This document shows positions 1-14,300 of a DNA stretch of 64,000 bases, piece after piece. Each line of letters opens with the position of its first letter. The stretch's first letter is position 1. The position numbers and the translations under genes were made by a program. The stretch is taken from the NCBI GenBank assembly GCA_964020085.1, contig OZ026599.1, positions 26,248,829 to 26,312,828 of the forward strand, written 5' to 3'. The DNA is from Micromussa lordhowensis (taxonomy: Eukaryota > Cnidaria > Anthozoa > Scleractinia > Lobophylliidae). The notes below the pieces were generated by a model. That model was not told where the DNA came from. It made no database searches and worked only from the letters and a program-made list of their open reading frames with translations.

Positions 1-124
1 GAGTGTTCAGATGAGGCTATGTAACCATGGAAAAAGCGCTCTATTGCTTTTATGAAATTTTGCAGTCATCGGTTTAATCCACTGAACTTTGAATTCGTTT
101 TTCAAGTGTTCGGGAGCTAATCAG

Positions 125-366
125 GGCAGGGTTGTTCAAAGCACGATTTAGCAAACCCAGGATTAGCGAGAATTTTGATCTGAGTTTTGTAACTTCTCAG
201 TGAGGTTTTCTGTTTATACTGTTTGCCCTTTAGTTTTGAGCTTGGGTAATCTCAAACAACACACACACAAAAAAGTAGTAAACAACATTTTTATACCAGT
301 AAAATTGATACTTCGGTGAACTTTTAATCCGGGGTTAGCGTTAACCGGCTTTCGAACACCCGGCCA
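125..366 (-). mobile_element. CCGGGTTGTTC MITE, copy 1
   Basis: About 240 bp with imperfect inverted ends (GGGTTGTTCAAAGC at left; GCTTTCGAACACCCGG at right), lying in MED14 intron 34. Internal sequence is shared with copies at 17959-18177, 29587-29826 and 63740-63980; copies 1 and 3 run opposite to copies 2 and 4. No coding capacity. Confidence 0.8.
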
Positions 367-411
367 GTTGTTCAAATCCGGGATTTGTAACAGAACCAAT
401 TAACGACTCAC

Positions 412-3400
412 CAATTCCAGCTTCATAATCTTGATACAGTCACGCAGAATGTTGGCAGGCGCCCCGAGCAATCGAGCAAAGGCAGACAAGGCGCTTGCCT
501 TGTAAGGTGCACAGGCTACCTAGAAGACAACAGCACACTAATACGTTACGATGACGCTTTGAAGTCCCAGGCTTACATCCGTTCATTTCGTACACAAGAA
601 ATTGCCCCAAGGCGAGCGAATCAAAATGAAAGCAGAAACGGAACACAAACGCCACGTTAAATGAAAAACGAGACCGAAACGAAAACGAAAACCAAACGCA
701 AAGTGCAAAAAATGCAAAAAAAAAAAAAAATCGAAACAGAAATCAGAAAAAGTAGAAAATAAATAAATAAATAAAAATAACAACAACATGAACAACATCA
801 ACAAAAACAAATTTAACTCTAAACGCAAACGGAATCCAAATAAAACAAAGCAGAGGCAAAACGAAAACTCAACGCAAATGCAAACGCAAATGGAACTTAA
901 TCGTAAAGCCATATTGACGAAATCCGAATGCAGAAGTAAGCTTCATACAAACAAAAACGAAATTCCGAGTAGAAGCTACATGCAGACGAAACTTGAAGGA
1001 AACATCCAGGCGCAACCTTAAACGTACCCTTGTTTCAAAGAATCTTTCAAGGATAATCAGTTCGTCTTTCCAAGCTGGCTCTGTGAGAAAAGAAAAGTTC
1101 TAGTTTAGTAACAAGAATAAGTTAAATTCAACTAGACGTTCTAAGCGTAGAGCGTTTACTCGGGCTTCGTAACGTAATATCAAGTTGTACTTTACAATTA
1201 AGCTTATTGAACACAGCAAAAACAAGTAACGGAATCAGGATATTTCAACGCAGGAATTAAGCTTAGACATTTACAATTCAAGTTGCTTCGTTGAGTACAT
1301 CCTCTTTATCCAATTGCTTGTTGTTCCCAGTCTCTCATCTTCGAATTTCTGTTCACGACGATTCTTGATCTTTTTCAGCATCTAAGGTGTTCATCTCAGC
1401 ATCATAGTTTGTTTTTAAGTCAGTAATCATAGGTTTTTATCGCGGGAATTTTGTCAGTGTTTTCATAGTTTCAAGTCGTACATGGCTCATTTGTTATCTC
1501 GTGGGACAAGCCGGCTGAACTTTGCTTATTTGGCAGGCTCTCAAGCAATATAAGTCGTGGACCAACTAGCCCTGTTCCAGGCTCTCGGTAGTTAGGGACG
1601 AGCGAAAACGAGGGAGGACTCAGGCGAGGAGCGACGGGAGAGCCTGTAAGACTTTCTTTAACGACCCTCTTCTGGTATAGCAGGAGCTGCTATACCCTCT
1701 GATTGGTCAATTTTGAGTCCAGAGAACTGGCTATCAAGCTCTTGGAGAATGGAATTGCGAGATGGTAAACTTTGATTGACAAGATATGAGGTAACCGCCG
1801 GAGTGTTGACAGTACTGTCAAAATTGACCAATCAGAGGGTATATATATATACCAGAAGAGGGTCGTTAAAGAAAGTCTTACAGGCTCTCCCGCCGCTCCT
1901 CACCTTAGTCCTCCCTCATTTTTTTTTCTCGCTCGTTTTCGCTCGTCCCCAACTACCGAGAGCCTGGAACAGGCTATGGACCAACCCGTTCCGGTAACGA
2001 TCGACATCTTCGTACGTGCGATGAACGTATATAAGGCGCGATTCTTTCCAAGACGATCGTCCCATAACACAGCATTCCGTATCCATTGCGATGTTCACGA
2101 AGAGCGAGTGCGAGCACACGATAAAGCAAGCTGTTGCACTTTCATCCCCAGTTTCCACGGTCTACGCTAGGAACGCCTGGGACCATGACCCCAAGGGATG
2201 GGCGGCTTCGGTATTTTATGACTAGGGCTTTCCTACGCAAGCCCGAGTAATTGCGATTATGGGAATTATGCGAATATCAAATAATACAAGACATAATACA
2301 AGATAGGACAAAGAAAACCCGACAGATGCAAATCTCAGACAAGGCTAACCGCTTTGTGTGAAATGTTCAGCACGATGTAGAAGGGTAACGTTGGGGAAAT
2401 CTACCGTTCCCTAAGACGCAGCTCGGACAAAACGAACGAAAGAACGAACGGACGAACTTGTCGAGATATTTAGCTTTTCTACTAAACGAATTGCTCTCCA
2501 CTAGAAAGCCAGTAAGAAAACCAAGTCGGTAAAGCGTATTTTGTCAATTGTGAGTATTTAAAACAAACCTTGGCCGTGTGGAGGTTTGACGCTGAGCCTT
2601 AACGCAGTGTACGAGGAGTCTACACCAACAATGTACTTTAGGTTTGTGGTAGGATGGTTGGCTTTGAATACCACACAACTCAACTCGTTCCCTACTAACG
2701 TGAGCTACAAGAAAACAAAACAAAAATGACGTTCAGTCGATAACATCAACAGGTCTGCAGCAGCGCGCGTGCTCTAAACAACGTAACACACAAAACAAAC
2801 AAACAGAAAACAAAAACAACAACAGAAAATTGCCCCTGTATTTTTAATCGCCAAATTTTGTCACCTGATTGAAGGCCTACTGCCTCAATACCATTTAGCT
2901 AAGCGGCATTTTCCCGGGGACGCTATTCTAATTTCACAGCACCAAACTGTAAGCTAGGGAAACCAAAACAAGCCCGTTCAATCTCAACAGGCCCCCCCCC
3001 TCCCCCGCCAAACTCTAGAGATATATCATTTCGCTCTCCATGCGTTCCACCTTTAGATTTGTAGCTTCACTGAAGTCTTCAGTTTTCAATTAAGTGACCT
3101 ATATCATATTCCGTGACGCAATCCGTGCCGATCTTCGCTTATCTTAACCAAGCTTGTTCCTTCTTTATAAAACGCAATACCATATACATGTAAACTCGCC
3201 TGTAAGTACAGCACTTTGGGGAAAATTGGTTCTTGTACTTTGGGCTAGTTATTAGCAATTTAGGCTAAGTAGGTTCTTAATTTGGTCCTTAATTTCTATG
3301 AAGGAGATACAGTTGTTCATTAAGCTTGGGTTTGGTCCTTGAATATACAGTATTTGTTTTACTTTAGAAATTGGCAAACTCAAAGTCACATCCTTGGTTG

Positions 3401-6400
3401 AAATGTTTATCACAATTTAACTGTCACCAACATATAAGAACCTGCTTGATCATGTTTGGCTAAACAGGTTCTTAAATTTTTGGGTGTTAAGGTGGCCGAA
3501 CACAGTTTTTGCGCGTGCAAAAGGATTTCAAAACAACAAACATGAAGTCAATAGAGCGATCATTTTATTTACTCAACACCGGCACTATCAGTGTTATTTT
3601 TTCGTCTATAATTGAACGCAGTGTATTGATGGCTTTAGTCTTTTATTACAAAGATATTGTTGGAAAAGGTAACGATGCAAAGAACCCAGCAATTTTCGAC
3701 TTTTGTTTGTTACCGAAAGAACCCAGTTAAATGCAACGCATGCGCAGTAGCTCGAAAAATTGAGACCGATTGCTTTGGCACAAACTTGCCGATTTCTAAC
3801 GATCCAGTCGTTAGAATTTCAGAAATTTGGCAAAATAATAGTTCAGAACCCACTTGAATGATCTATCGCGAAAAATCTGAATTTTGACATAGGGAATTTT
3901 TAGTAATACAGAAGACGATTTAAGGCGAATTACGAAAAACGCCTATGTCAAAATTTTATTAGAATAGTGTTGACAGATGGGATTCAATGCCAATTCGTAG
4001 TGGGCAAGCGATGAAAAAAATCTAACGACTGGATTTTTATTAAATAAACAGAAACCATTTTTTAAGCCTTGTTTTTAACCAGCCCCGTTGCCATGGCAAC
4101 AGCACACACCCTTGCAAAAATGCGAGAATAAATACTTCTGAGGTTAACCTTAATTCTTGCAGAAAACGGGCGCCAAAGCATAAATGGTTTAAAAGTAACG
4201 GTGAATTAGGCATAGGCACTTGAAAACTGTGTTCGGCCACCTTAAAAGGGCAAATTTCTCCTAGCAGGTTCTTAAACCACTAGGTTCTTACACGCGAGTT
4301 TTTATATGTATTTGAAAAGAATTCTCGATTAGTTCGTAACTTTATATATTTCCCTCCACCCCACAAAAAAATAAAGCATTACAAAGAAAATATAAAATAA
4401 TAATACAAAAAAAAAACAACAACAACGATAGTTACGTAACAACAAACAAAGAATGGAGAGAGAAAAAAAAAACCAAGAACCACAAACCCTCTTGTCGGCC
4501 GCGTCTTCACTCTGAATGACTCTGGTGAGATGACGTTTCAGATGCATGCAACATAGAAACCGTTCCAGCGGAGAAAGCATGACTGGGGGACCGCGCCTGA
4601 CGGATGTGAGCACGGGGACTGGGCTACATAGCTTGGTGAATGCTGCGTGTGATAAAATGGTTGGAACAGTAGCAGCCCAGGTTCTTGCAGTCATCGGTCG
4701 AGGTGGTGTGGTTGGTTGTTTCAGTCCAGTTCCGGAAGGCGCTTGGGAGGTTAGCGTTGTCCTGGGTATGATTAAGTACATTTGATTGATTGATTGATTG
4801 ATTTCCTGATTGATTGATTTACTGGTTGATTGATTTACTGATTGGTTGATTTACCAATTTATCGTAGCCAATTAGAGAACGGCATTCGTGGTGGAACGCT
4901 AGTATACTTTGGGTAAAAAGCCATTAAATAATTACTTTCATTCAAAATCTTGGTTCTTTTAGTTGGGTTTTTAATACACTAACACGCGCGAATGAACTAC
5001 GGTGGCATTGATTTCATGTGCTTATTTTCATTTTTTACGTCGTTATGTCCAAAGTAGCTTGAAATTTAGACGGAAATTTACCCGTAAAGAGAAAAAACCG
5101 TAAGTACCGTCTGCGAGGCATGTCCCTGGCGAAGCGTTCTTTGGCACAGTAACTAAATACTCTACCAAAAGTTAATTAACGACATTGAGATTTCTCAAGT
5201 TTTCACAAACGCACCTGTACTTTGTAGCCTGGCCACTACCGGCGAACTGCGGAGACATGGGCCACGACCCTGGTGACGTAACAGGCATGTTGTGAGAGAG
5301 AGCTGGAGAGGACCCGCCTAGTGCAGGAGACCGAGTGACAAACTGGTGACTAGTCGCCGGAGACGGCACTTGAAGACCGAGAGAGCCGGCAGGAGACTGG
5401 GCTAAGCTTTGAGCTGCTGCCGGAGAAGGCTGGAGAAGAGCTGAGAGTTGAGGAGCTGTGATTTAGAAAAAGAGTTGTGTGTCCAAAAGACGAACATATA
5501 TGAGACAGAATCATTTCGCGTTTTCACGAACTTATCGTTTCAAAAACTTCTCGTTTCACGAACTTCTTGTTTCTTCGCCATTAACCGTGGCTCTTGTGGC
5601 AACTTTTCTTTCGCTCGGGAGGAATTAATGTTCATTCTTTTAATACTTTAATTCGGCACTTGACCGTTGCCAAATCCTTGCTCACGTTGGAGAAGGCTAA
5701 TTTCTTCCTTATTTGCCACAAAAACCTCGTTTCAAAGTCAAAACTGCTAAAGCAATAGCAGCAATAGATGTTAAAAGTTGTTTCAATCCTTACTTCCCTG
5801 GGAAATTTGAATTCTGCAGCGTAATTTTCGTAACTTTAACAGCTTGCTTACTTCATCAGAGCGAAATTAGTCCATTAGCGATAATGATCATGACGACAGT
5901 ACGTGACAGATAACATGCACGAAAAAGTGAAGTAAACGAAATCCGCTGTGCAGTACACAAGCAAGCGCTCTCGAGCGACAATAAAGCAAAGTGGAAGGTG
6001 GAACAACTTGAACGAATACATGAGACAATGACAAAAAAAAAAAAAAAAAGGAACAAAGTTTACTGGTCAAAAGAGTAGAAGAGTATCTTCATATGAAGGA
6101 ACATTCTGGAGTCATTCTCTTCGAGAATGATGAAGTTTTTGTAATGCCGCACGAATGAGTCGTTGCAAGAGACAATCAAAGTTTCGCTTCATTATGATTG
6201 ACCCCGGAAAAAAAATCATATGATTGGACAAGTTACAGGGACGTTAAACATGTGATTTCCCAGTGATTCGTTCTACCGTTAACACGGAGCTGGTGACTCA
6301 TTCACAGCCGGGGTGCAAAAGGACACAAGAATAAAGTTTGCAAAGGAATCAAAAGAGAGTTTTAAAGTTTTCAGAAGAAACTCTGCAAAGAAAATTAAGC

Positions 6401-8340
6401 ACCACTGAAGAAAAAAGGCAACGTGCATGTTGTAGGTTTAAATAAACAAACAGGAGAAAACAAGCATGAATTGCTTACCATTTACTGTTATACTAACAAC
6501 AAATTTAATCACACACAATCATTAAAAATTAAATCATAACATAATCACACATAATCATTAAAAATTACTTTAATCTACTGCCAACCAATTCTAGAAGTCA
6601 CAACGGGGAGAGGCGCAAGTCCTGAGTAAACTGATTAGTTTGAAATTCAACAAGATATTTCTAATTCAGTGTTATCTAAACATGTAATCACAACATTTAC
6701 CATACCCAAATTCAAAATTTATAGCCAATCAGAACAGTGTATAGTGTCCTGATATTCGCGATATCAAGCGAGTCGGATTAACTGTCGAATTTGGGTACGG
6801 TTTAATCTTCAGAACTAGTCTGGTCTGTACATAGGTATTTTAGCTCCACTCATGGTTGCCACGATGTCATTTGTCAAACTCTCTGATAGAAATAACATTT
6901 CCCTGACCAAATAAATGCAAACTGTCACAACCAGTAGCGGCTTCAGTCCTCCCCTAACAGTCGGCCGTTTCACCCATTCATTAGCACTAAGAAAGTTTCC
7001 ACAAATTTTCCTTCTTCATCCAGGAAAAATAGTGATCCCAGAATTTTCTACTAGCCTCCAATGACAATACATGACCAATGCTAAATTATCTCAATTTTCC
7101 CTGACTTTTCTTTAAGATTACAATTTTCCCTGATTTCAAATAAAATTCCCTGACTTTCCCCGACCTTGACGAATTTTAATTTTCCTCTGACCCATTTTCT
7201 AACCTGTGGCAACCATGTGACGACTGCGTCTCGTCAAAATACAAACCACAACCTGGCCAAACTCGCCTGGCAAGCCGCACGCCGCAGAGTACCAGACAGA
7301 TGCGATTGGGTATAGAGCTGTTTTCATTTGAGTGTCGGAAAGTAATTGGTTTCGCATCAACGCTACACGATTGGCTTAAAAAAAACTCGCGCCACTTTTT
7401 CATCCAATCAGAAGTAAAACCGAAACCAAATGTGACTCACCCGCACTCGTTTTCCCGCGCTTTGCGTCAGCTACGTGTAATTAATTCGAGCTTCGATTGG
7501 TTAACTGTATTGTCTGTGTCCTTTACGATTGGCTAGATTGATAACTTTTGTTTTGGTTTTACGATACTCTATTGAAAACTGCTCTAAGAAGCTACAACAA
7601 AAAACAACATTTCCTTGCTTGTTCACAAGAAACTACACAAAGACTGGTACTGTAAAAACCCACGTGTGAGAACTACATTTTAGGCTGTTGTGTTTTGGGG
7701 AAGTTTAGGCAATTTAGGCTAAGTAGGTTCTTAAATAGGTTCTTAATTTCTATGAAGCAAAACGTTGTTGCCGGTAAATTGAATAACTTTTTTCTTGCAA
7801 CCTAAATCAGTTGTAATCTCAAAGTCACACTCCTTGGTCAAAATATTTATTGTAATTTAACTGTAGCCACGTATAAGAACATGCTTGATCTTGCTTGGCT
7901 AATTTGTAAACAGGCAAATTTCTGACAGCAGGATCTTAAACCACTAGGTTCTTGCACGCAGGTTTTTACTGTACCATATCCATCCCCTTGGCCCTGCCAT
8001 TTAGAAGCGAGTGGACGCAAACGAAGGCAAATAAAATCTCACCTGGTGAACCGACACCGTAGATAGTTCCTGGACTGTTCACATTCGGCGAAGCAGCAAA
8101 CGGCGAGGGAACATTGACCGAGGAAGGAGCTTGGGGAGAGGTGCGTGGGATCATGGGTGACGCAGTAAGATTCGCTGCGCTGGGCATCGGCTGCGGCGAC
8201 GTAAACTGCGTATCAATGACGGGCGTGTCCGTTTCCATGGTGATGGGTGAGGGAGGCGCTTCGTCGTCGGCAGTGGATGCATGACGGGAAGTTACTCCAC
8301 CGACTTTGGCGACTTCGTCCACGTAAAGTTGCAGAAAGGC
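412..8340 (-). CDS. MED14: MED14 Ser/Pro-rich linker and C-terminal block, exons 29-34
   Basis: Exons 29 and 30 encode a low-complexity linker rich in Ser, Pro, Thr and Gln, expected to be disordered; it contains many SP dipeptides and repeated short forms such as SPAL and TSPG. Human MED14 has the same kind of linker at this point. Exon 31 returns to folded sequence ([28 protein letters not shown]). Its donor is taken as CAGA/gtgaag (exon ends 4511), which keeps phase 1 with exon 32; a later GTTTGT would not. Exons 32-34 match the conserved C-terminal part, including [16 protein letters not shown]. Exon 34 ends at 412 with donor gtgagt, so at least one more exon lies outside the window. Confidence 0.88.
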
Positions 8341-11300
8341 CTTCAATGGAGGTAATCAGAAATTTTGAGGAAATTTAAGTCAAATCTCGCTTATAAACGA
8401 GGAGCTTGAGTGATACTCTATGACTTTGACACCGGCATAAATGCTAAGTGAAGAAAAGAAACCAGCCAGTTACTGCAGCAGACGAAGCAATTATTATTTT
8501 TGTTTTTTTTTTTCTTATACGCACCTTGAGATTTTGAATTGAGGAAACCCCAGTTCTGCTCTTGCTGGGATCGACGATACTGTATGAAGCATCTGGTAAT
8601 GCAAGACAAGTCCAGTGAACAGTTAGTAAGTGAAGGGTACAGATGTTATAAAAACCGCCTATATGGCACCGGGTCTAACGGTACAACCTTTTGATGGCTT
8701 TCTTAAAAAAACACTGGTCAATCAAATTATAAGAATTGAGAGACATCCGCGTTCGTCAACTCCTTCTCCTTCACTTGCTATATTTTCATTGGTGTATTAA
8801 AACAAAGCCATGAAAACGTTTTCAAAAAAACATCAAGATGTTATCCAAAGTTAATCAAGGACTTTTCCAAGTGGGAATGTTCGGCGTGCGGCACTGTGAA
8901 ATATAACAACTGTTTTCACTTCTCATACTGTTAAGTGCGTCGCAAACCTGGTTACATCAGATTGCTAACAACATGCACAGAACAACTGCAAAGTGGTCCA
9001 TCGACGCTGCACTAGTTCAAGAAGTTAGAGATGTGCTGTACAAAACAAATACAACTTATCTCGGTTTTGGAAGCCATCTTTATGGGTAGGCAACACGCGC
9101 CAGAAATAACAGTGTTTGTATGGGAATTCAGTGGCAAATAATTTACCAAATAAGATCGCGTTGACCAAATTCGAGGGATGTAGCTATGCTAGGAAGCGTC
9201 CAGTCGTCAAAGATGGCTTCCAAACCCGTGATGCGGTCTGTACAAGAGAAATCTACGTAAGACTTAACTCACCTCTTATGGCGACAAGATTCTTCGCTCG
9301 GAAACGAACTTCTAGTGCGTTACTTTGGGGAATATGTTAAGGAAGCGAAACAATCAACAACGGGACCTAAATGAATCTTGAAACTACAAAGATACGGCAA
9401 GTTCTTCTGAAAGGAAATGAAAACTAAGGCTTTCAAAGCAAACAATGAACATTCTACAGTAAATAGAACTTGCACACGAATACCGCTTGTTTTAAAACCC
9501 TCGACTAGTACAACTGATACCGGTGAAATTGTTGGGGCAACAAAAAAGGTAACTTAGGGAGTAGGGGACATCAGCATACGACCCAGGGGGTAGTACCAAC
9601 ACTCGTAGTCAATTTATCCTACAGGCTTCGGAGCCAATGAGCTATTTGGCTCCTATGTATAATCAATTGGATAAGTACAGAATTACAGTTACCCTTACGA
9701 TCGAAAAAAGCATATTGTGAAAACTAATAGTACTAAATTGATACAAAGAGAAAACAATGAACAATCTATTGAATTTCATCTTGTGATACGGAAAAAAACA
9801 ACAACAAAAACAAATGTCAAAGGATACTAGTATCTGAAAACAAGCAGCACGTCTGTTGAAGATTGAGGTAAAATGGCAAACTTCCGCAGAGCGATTTGGG
9901 GTTTCTAATGAGCAGAAAAAAAGTGGTCAAATTTGCCATGTGCACTGTACAGGAAGCAGGGAAGTGAGCTTAGCTTAAAATGTGACCCTCGCGTTTTCAT
10001 ACCCTCCATATTTCTTTGCCGATTAATCCTCGCCATCATTAGGCGCCCAACGCCCGGACTGTGTTCTTATCATACGACATACACTGTTCTATAAAATCAA
10101 ACAATTATTGTTGCGTAGTAATCACAAGCATCGGTGAGAGGCGCGATGGCGTAATGGTAGTGCGCTAAACTCGGGGTCCATCGGTCTGAGTTCGAGCCCT
10201 AGTCGTAGATATTGTGTTCTTGGGCAAGACACTTTCCTCTCATAGTGCCTCTCTCCACCCAGGTGTATAAATGGGTACCGGCGAAATTTAATGCTGGAGG
10301 TTAGCATGCGATGGACAAGCCTCCCATCCAAGGGGGAGTAGAAATACTCCTAGTGGGTTCATGCTGCTGTAAACTGAGATGAGCGCTACTTGATGTGTGA
10401 CTAGGCTCTACTACACACTTTACCAATCTCCCAGCGTCTCAATATTAAATGTAGTTGTCATGGTTACTGTTATACTTACGTGGACATGAATACCAAGAAT
10501 GGGTTTGGTGCTGAGCTTTGCTATGGCGGACAGAGGTCTGAACGTTTCGTGGAGGATCTGGGGGAAAAAAGCATGAAATATAACAAAAACCTTTCTAGTT
10601 GACTATCCTCGCCAACATCGCGTTCATCTACAAAGTGTGGGGCCAGCTGGCTTTCGGCTAACCAGCTGGTTAATCAGGAGATTAACTCAGGGCTACCAGT
10701 GTTGTAAACAGCAGCTAGCGATCACAATCGTGGACTAGATAGCGAATCCGGGAGCGAACAACGCCAGGACTACAATAAATTATGTTATTTCATTCATTTC
10801 ACGACCGTATCACTTGGTTAGTGTGTGCTTTTTTTGTTTTGGGTTCTTTTGTTTATTGTTAAGTTTGGGGTATCTTGTAATGAGAAGGCATTATGCAGTA
10901 ACCTTGAGCGCAAAATCCCTTCTAAATAAAAACCAGCCAGTCTCGCTTGGGATATATATGCTTCTGCGTGTAGCCCACAGGCTATAAAACAGCACCCTGA
11001 AGAAAAAAACAAGCCTACGACTAGCGCTTGTTACCAGAACTTTACGGTGAATACAGCTACTGAAAAATCTGTTGAAACGGAGGCAGTACCTGTACAATGT
11101 ATGGAAGATTCTGATGATTGTTGAACTCTTGTTGAAGTAGTCTGGACGTGAAACACTGAGGATTTGCGCTCAGGTTTGAGCCACAATAACCAAACGATAA
11201 AACAAACTGCGACTGCTCCACAGACCATTCAAATGTCACCTTTAAAGTAAAACGAAAATGTAACGCATGGGTTAGAAATCTACTTTGGAAATACCTTATT

Positions 11301-14300
11301 TTCTTGGTTAAACGCAGGGTTGACTCTCCAAAGCCCCTTAAACATTTATACGAGATGTCACAGACTCTAGGTATAATGATAAATTACATCGCTGCCAAAA
11401 ATAATAAAAACAAAGCCCTTGCTCGCTACTACTGAGCTTTGCCGTAATATCTTCCTGTATACAGTCGATCCTATTTAATACGGACACCAAATGAGCTGAG
11501 TGTCCTCATTATAGAGGTGGTCATATTATAGAGGGAGAATTTATATGAATTCTGGTTTCTCTGGGGCTAAGTGAAATGTCCATAATTATATAGGGGTGTC
11601 TGTATTATGGAGGTGTCCGTATGGAGAGATTAGACGAGATTGCATGAATTCTGGTTTCTTTAGGACTAAGTTAGCTGCCCTTAATATAAGGGTGTCGGTA
11701 TTATGAGGGGTGTCCGTAAGGAGAGATTCGTCTGTAATACGGCCACCTTTGTAACAAGGACACTCAGATCTGCCCCTTTGGTGTCGACTGTATTGCTTCT
11801 ACAGTTGGAAGAATGCTTAATATCAAGTTATGTTTCATTCGCGCACTCAGTTCTTCCTCCATTCGTCAGAAGTCTGCAATTCCCACCCGAAAAATTCAAT
11901 AGCAATGACGTAACTGAACATAAATTTACGCAATGTTCTTTTGAGGGGCCTGGGAACGAGGTTGTGTTTCAGGCTAGTTATTGCTTGAGCAGACAAATTT
12001 AAAACCAATCAACAACCCATTAAAAATTTGAGCCCGATTCTAACAGCTGGTGTCCTTCCTCGAATTAAGCTGGCGTTGTTTACATGTATGTAAGAGACTA
12101 AGACAAGTTTTCAGGATGACACTACACCGACAAGTCTGTCAGCCCGCATTACTTACCAAGCTTTGTTTATCGGGGTCGTACTGCAGTGTCAGCTGTTTGT
12201 AGTTGTAACAATAAACACGACACATGTGACGAAAATGGCTTTGTGTGTCTGTCGGAAACACAAGAAAGAAAATAAATCATCCATGTATTAATCACTAACT
12301 GACTGTATTGTACATAAAACTGATGAAACGAGGGAAACGAGGGAATAAGAGAACGAGGGAACGAGGCAACGAGGAAACGAGGGAACGAGCGAACGAGCGA
12401 ATACCTTGAAGAAATATTTTGGCAATTAACTGCACAGAATTTCCCGTTGTTTAAAAACACTGCTAGGGTAAGTGCTACAGGTAAAGAACCTGATCGTAGG
12501 TCTAACATGCTGAGGATCTAAGTAAAAATAATACGTCAATACAAAGGGACTGACCTTTGAGATAAGCATCTAGTTCAACAGCGTGCCGATAAAGCTTGCA
12601 CACGCTACACCAGTCATTCAACATTCTCGTCACCACCGATTCGGCCCAGTTACTTGCACCATCCCCTCCCTTGTCGCCAACAACACTGGTTCTCTCCCCC
12701 TCCTGGATCCTGTACTCAAAGAACACATGCCGGGTGGGGCCCTTCTCGTTGGCAGACACTCCCTCCAGTGGACAGTTATCCATGATCATTTCTAGCAGGC
12801 AGGTGCGTTGTGACTCATCAGGTAGTCGTAATACACAGTCGAGGACACTTGGCTGGAGGGAGGACACCATGGCTGGGTCACAGTCCTTAGGGAGGGGTAG
12901 GTTGGACAGTCTAACGGCAAGGCCCACTCCAGCCTCTGAAGTGATATCTTGGTAGATGATCCTGTGTCGACTCAGCTAACAAAGAACCAAAGAAAAGATT
13001 TAAATGTGGCTAAATGTAATTTAGGCTAAGTGGAATCATGCGCATTGCGGTGACATACGGGGTTTCTTGAATCGCACGTGCTGGTCGTTTCTGCTGTGTG
13101 AGGTGCTGCTTGTTTCGAGCAGCAAAACGTTCAGTTGTTCCGCGTTTTCCCCTTCCCTTCCCTCCCTCATTGGTGGATTTGGTAAGTATAGGGTTGGTAA
13201 GTATCTCCACTGACTTGGTCAGTGTGACGGTGCCTGGTGGGTGGTGGCCGCTCGCAGAGTTGCCGTGGAGGCCTGTGTGCTCTGCTCATGGCCTGTGGCT
13301 CAAGGCTCGTTGCTCGCCCCGGAATCGCCGCCCACTTTGACAGGCACCATCTCCAAGCTCATCTATTGGCGATGAGTTTAACTACCTTTTTAGTGCGAAG
13401 GCCGAAAGAATATTGAGCGCAGTACCTCAAGTAAGTGGAATGTTAGTTACTTATTGAAAACGTGCGCATCAGATTTCACTATTTTATGATCTATTTTTAT
13501 GATTTTCATATTGTTCACCAATTTATTACTATTAGCCCTATAACTTCGCACTTTCATTTCGGAATCAAGTTGGACGAAAGTGGAAGAAAGAGGCGGGGAT
13601 AGTTGAAAAAACGTTTACGGAATTCTAGCGATAATTAAAACCGTTGCAGCAACTTGCTAATGTTTTATTTTAACGAAGCTATAGCATCACAATGTTTCAC
13701 AAATGTTTGTCTCGCTGTTTCAGAGAACGTTGTAAGACAAGCTTCGTAAAAGATGGCATCGCGTCAAAGCGCTTTAGATCATTGAGTATTTACCTCCTCG
13801 CGGATCTGAATGAAAGGTATTCTTGCGTGAAAAATGGCGACCACGTGACCCATGGTAGGGTGGTAAGAGGAATTATGTCTTCCTTCATTTAAAACGTCAT
13901 GCAGTGTCTTCTGTCTCTTGCTACTCTGGCAATCTTCTTCAGGGGCCTCAGCCTTCAAAAACAACAACAAACTGATGTCAATTGAAACCCGATTTATTTT
14001 CAACAGGTGGAAAAGCCATTCGGGTTTATTTACTAGAATCCAACCAATTTGAGTTCAAAGTATTACAGTTAGAATGTACATGTCGTTTTACACGTCTCAC
14101 GGCTTTAATTGAAAGGTGTAGAAGAAAATCACCGTTATTTTATTGACCAAAAACCCTAAACAATCCGACGCAAAACACAATTAAGTATAAACGGAATTTC
14201 AACGCCAACAACTGATGTCCGCCTCATAATGTGGAAATCATTCCTTATTTCGCGGCAAGAAAATTAAAGAGCAAAGTGAGCCAACAAAAGGAAAAAGAAA

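Noticed and set aside
788..1021. Plus-strand ORF of 77 codons, Asn/Lys-rich
   Set aside because: It comes from a purine-rich simple-sequence stretch (AAACGAAAACGCAAA) inside MED14 intron 33 and overlaps the real exon 33 region; composition explains the open frame.
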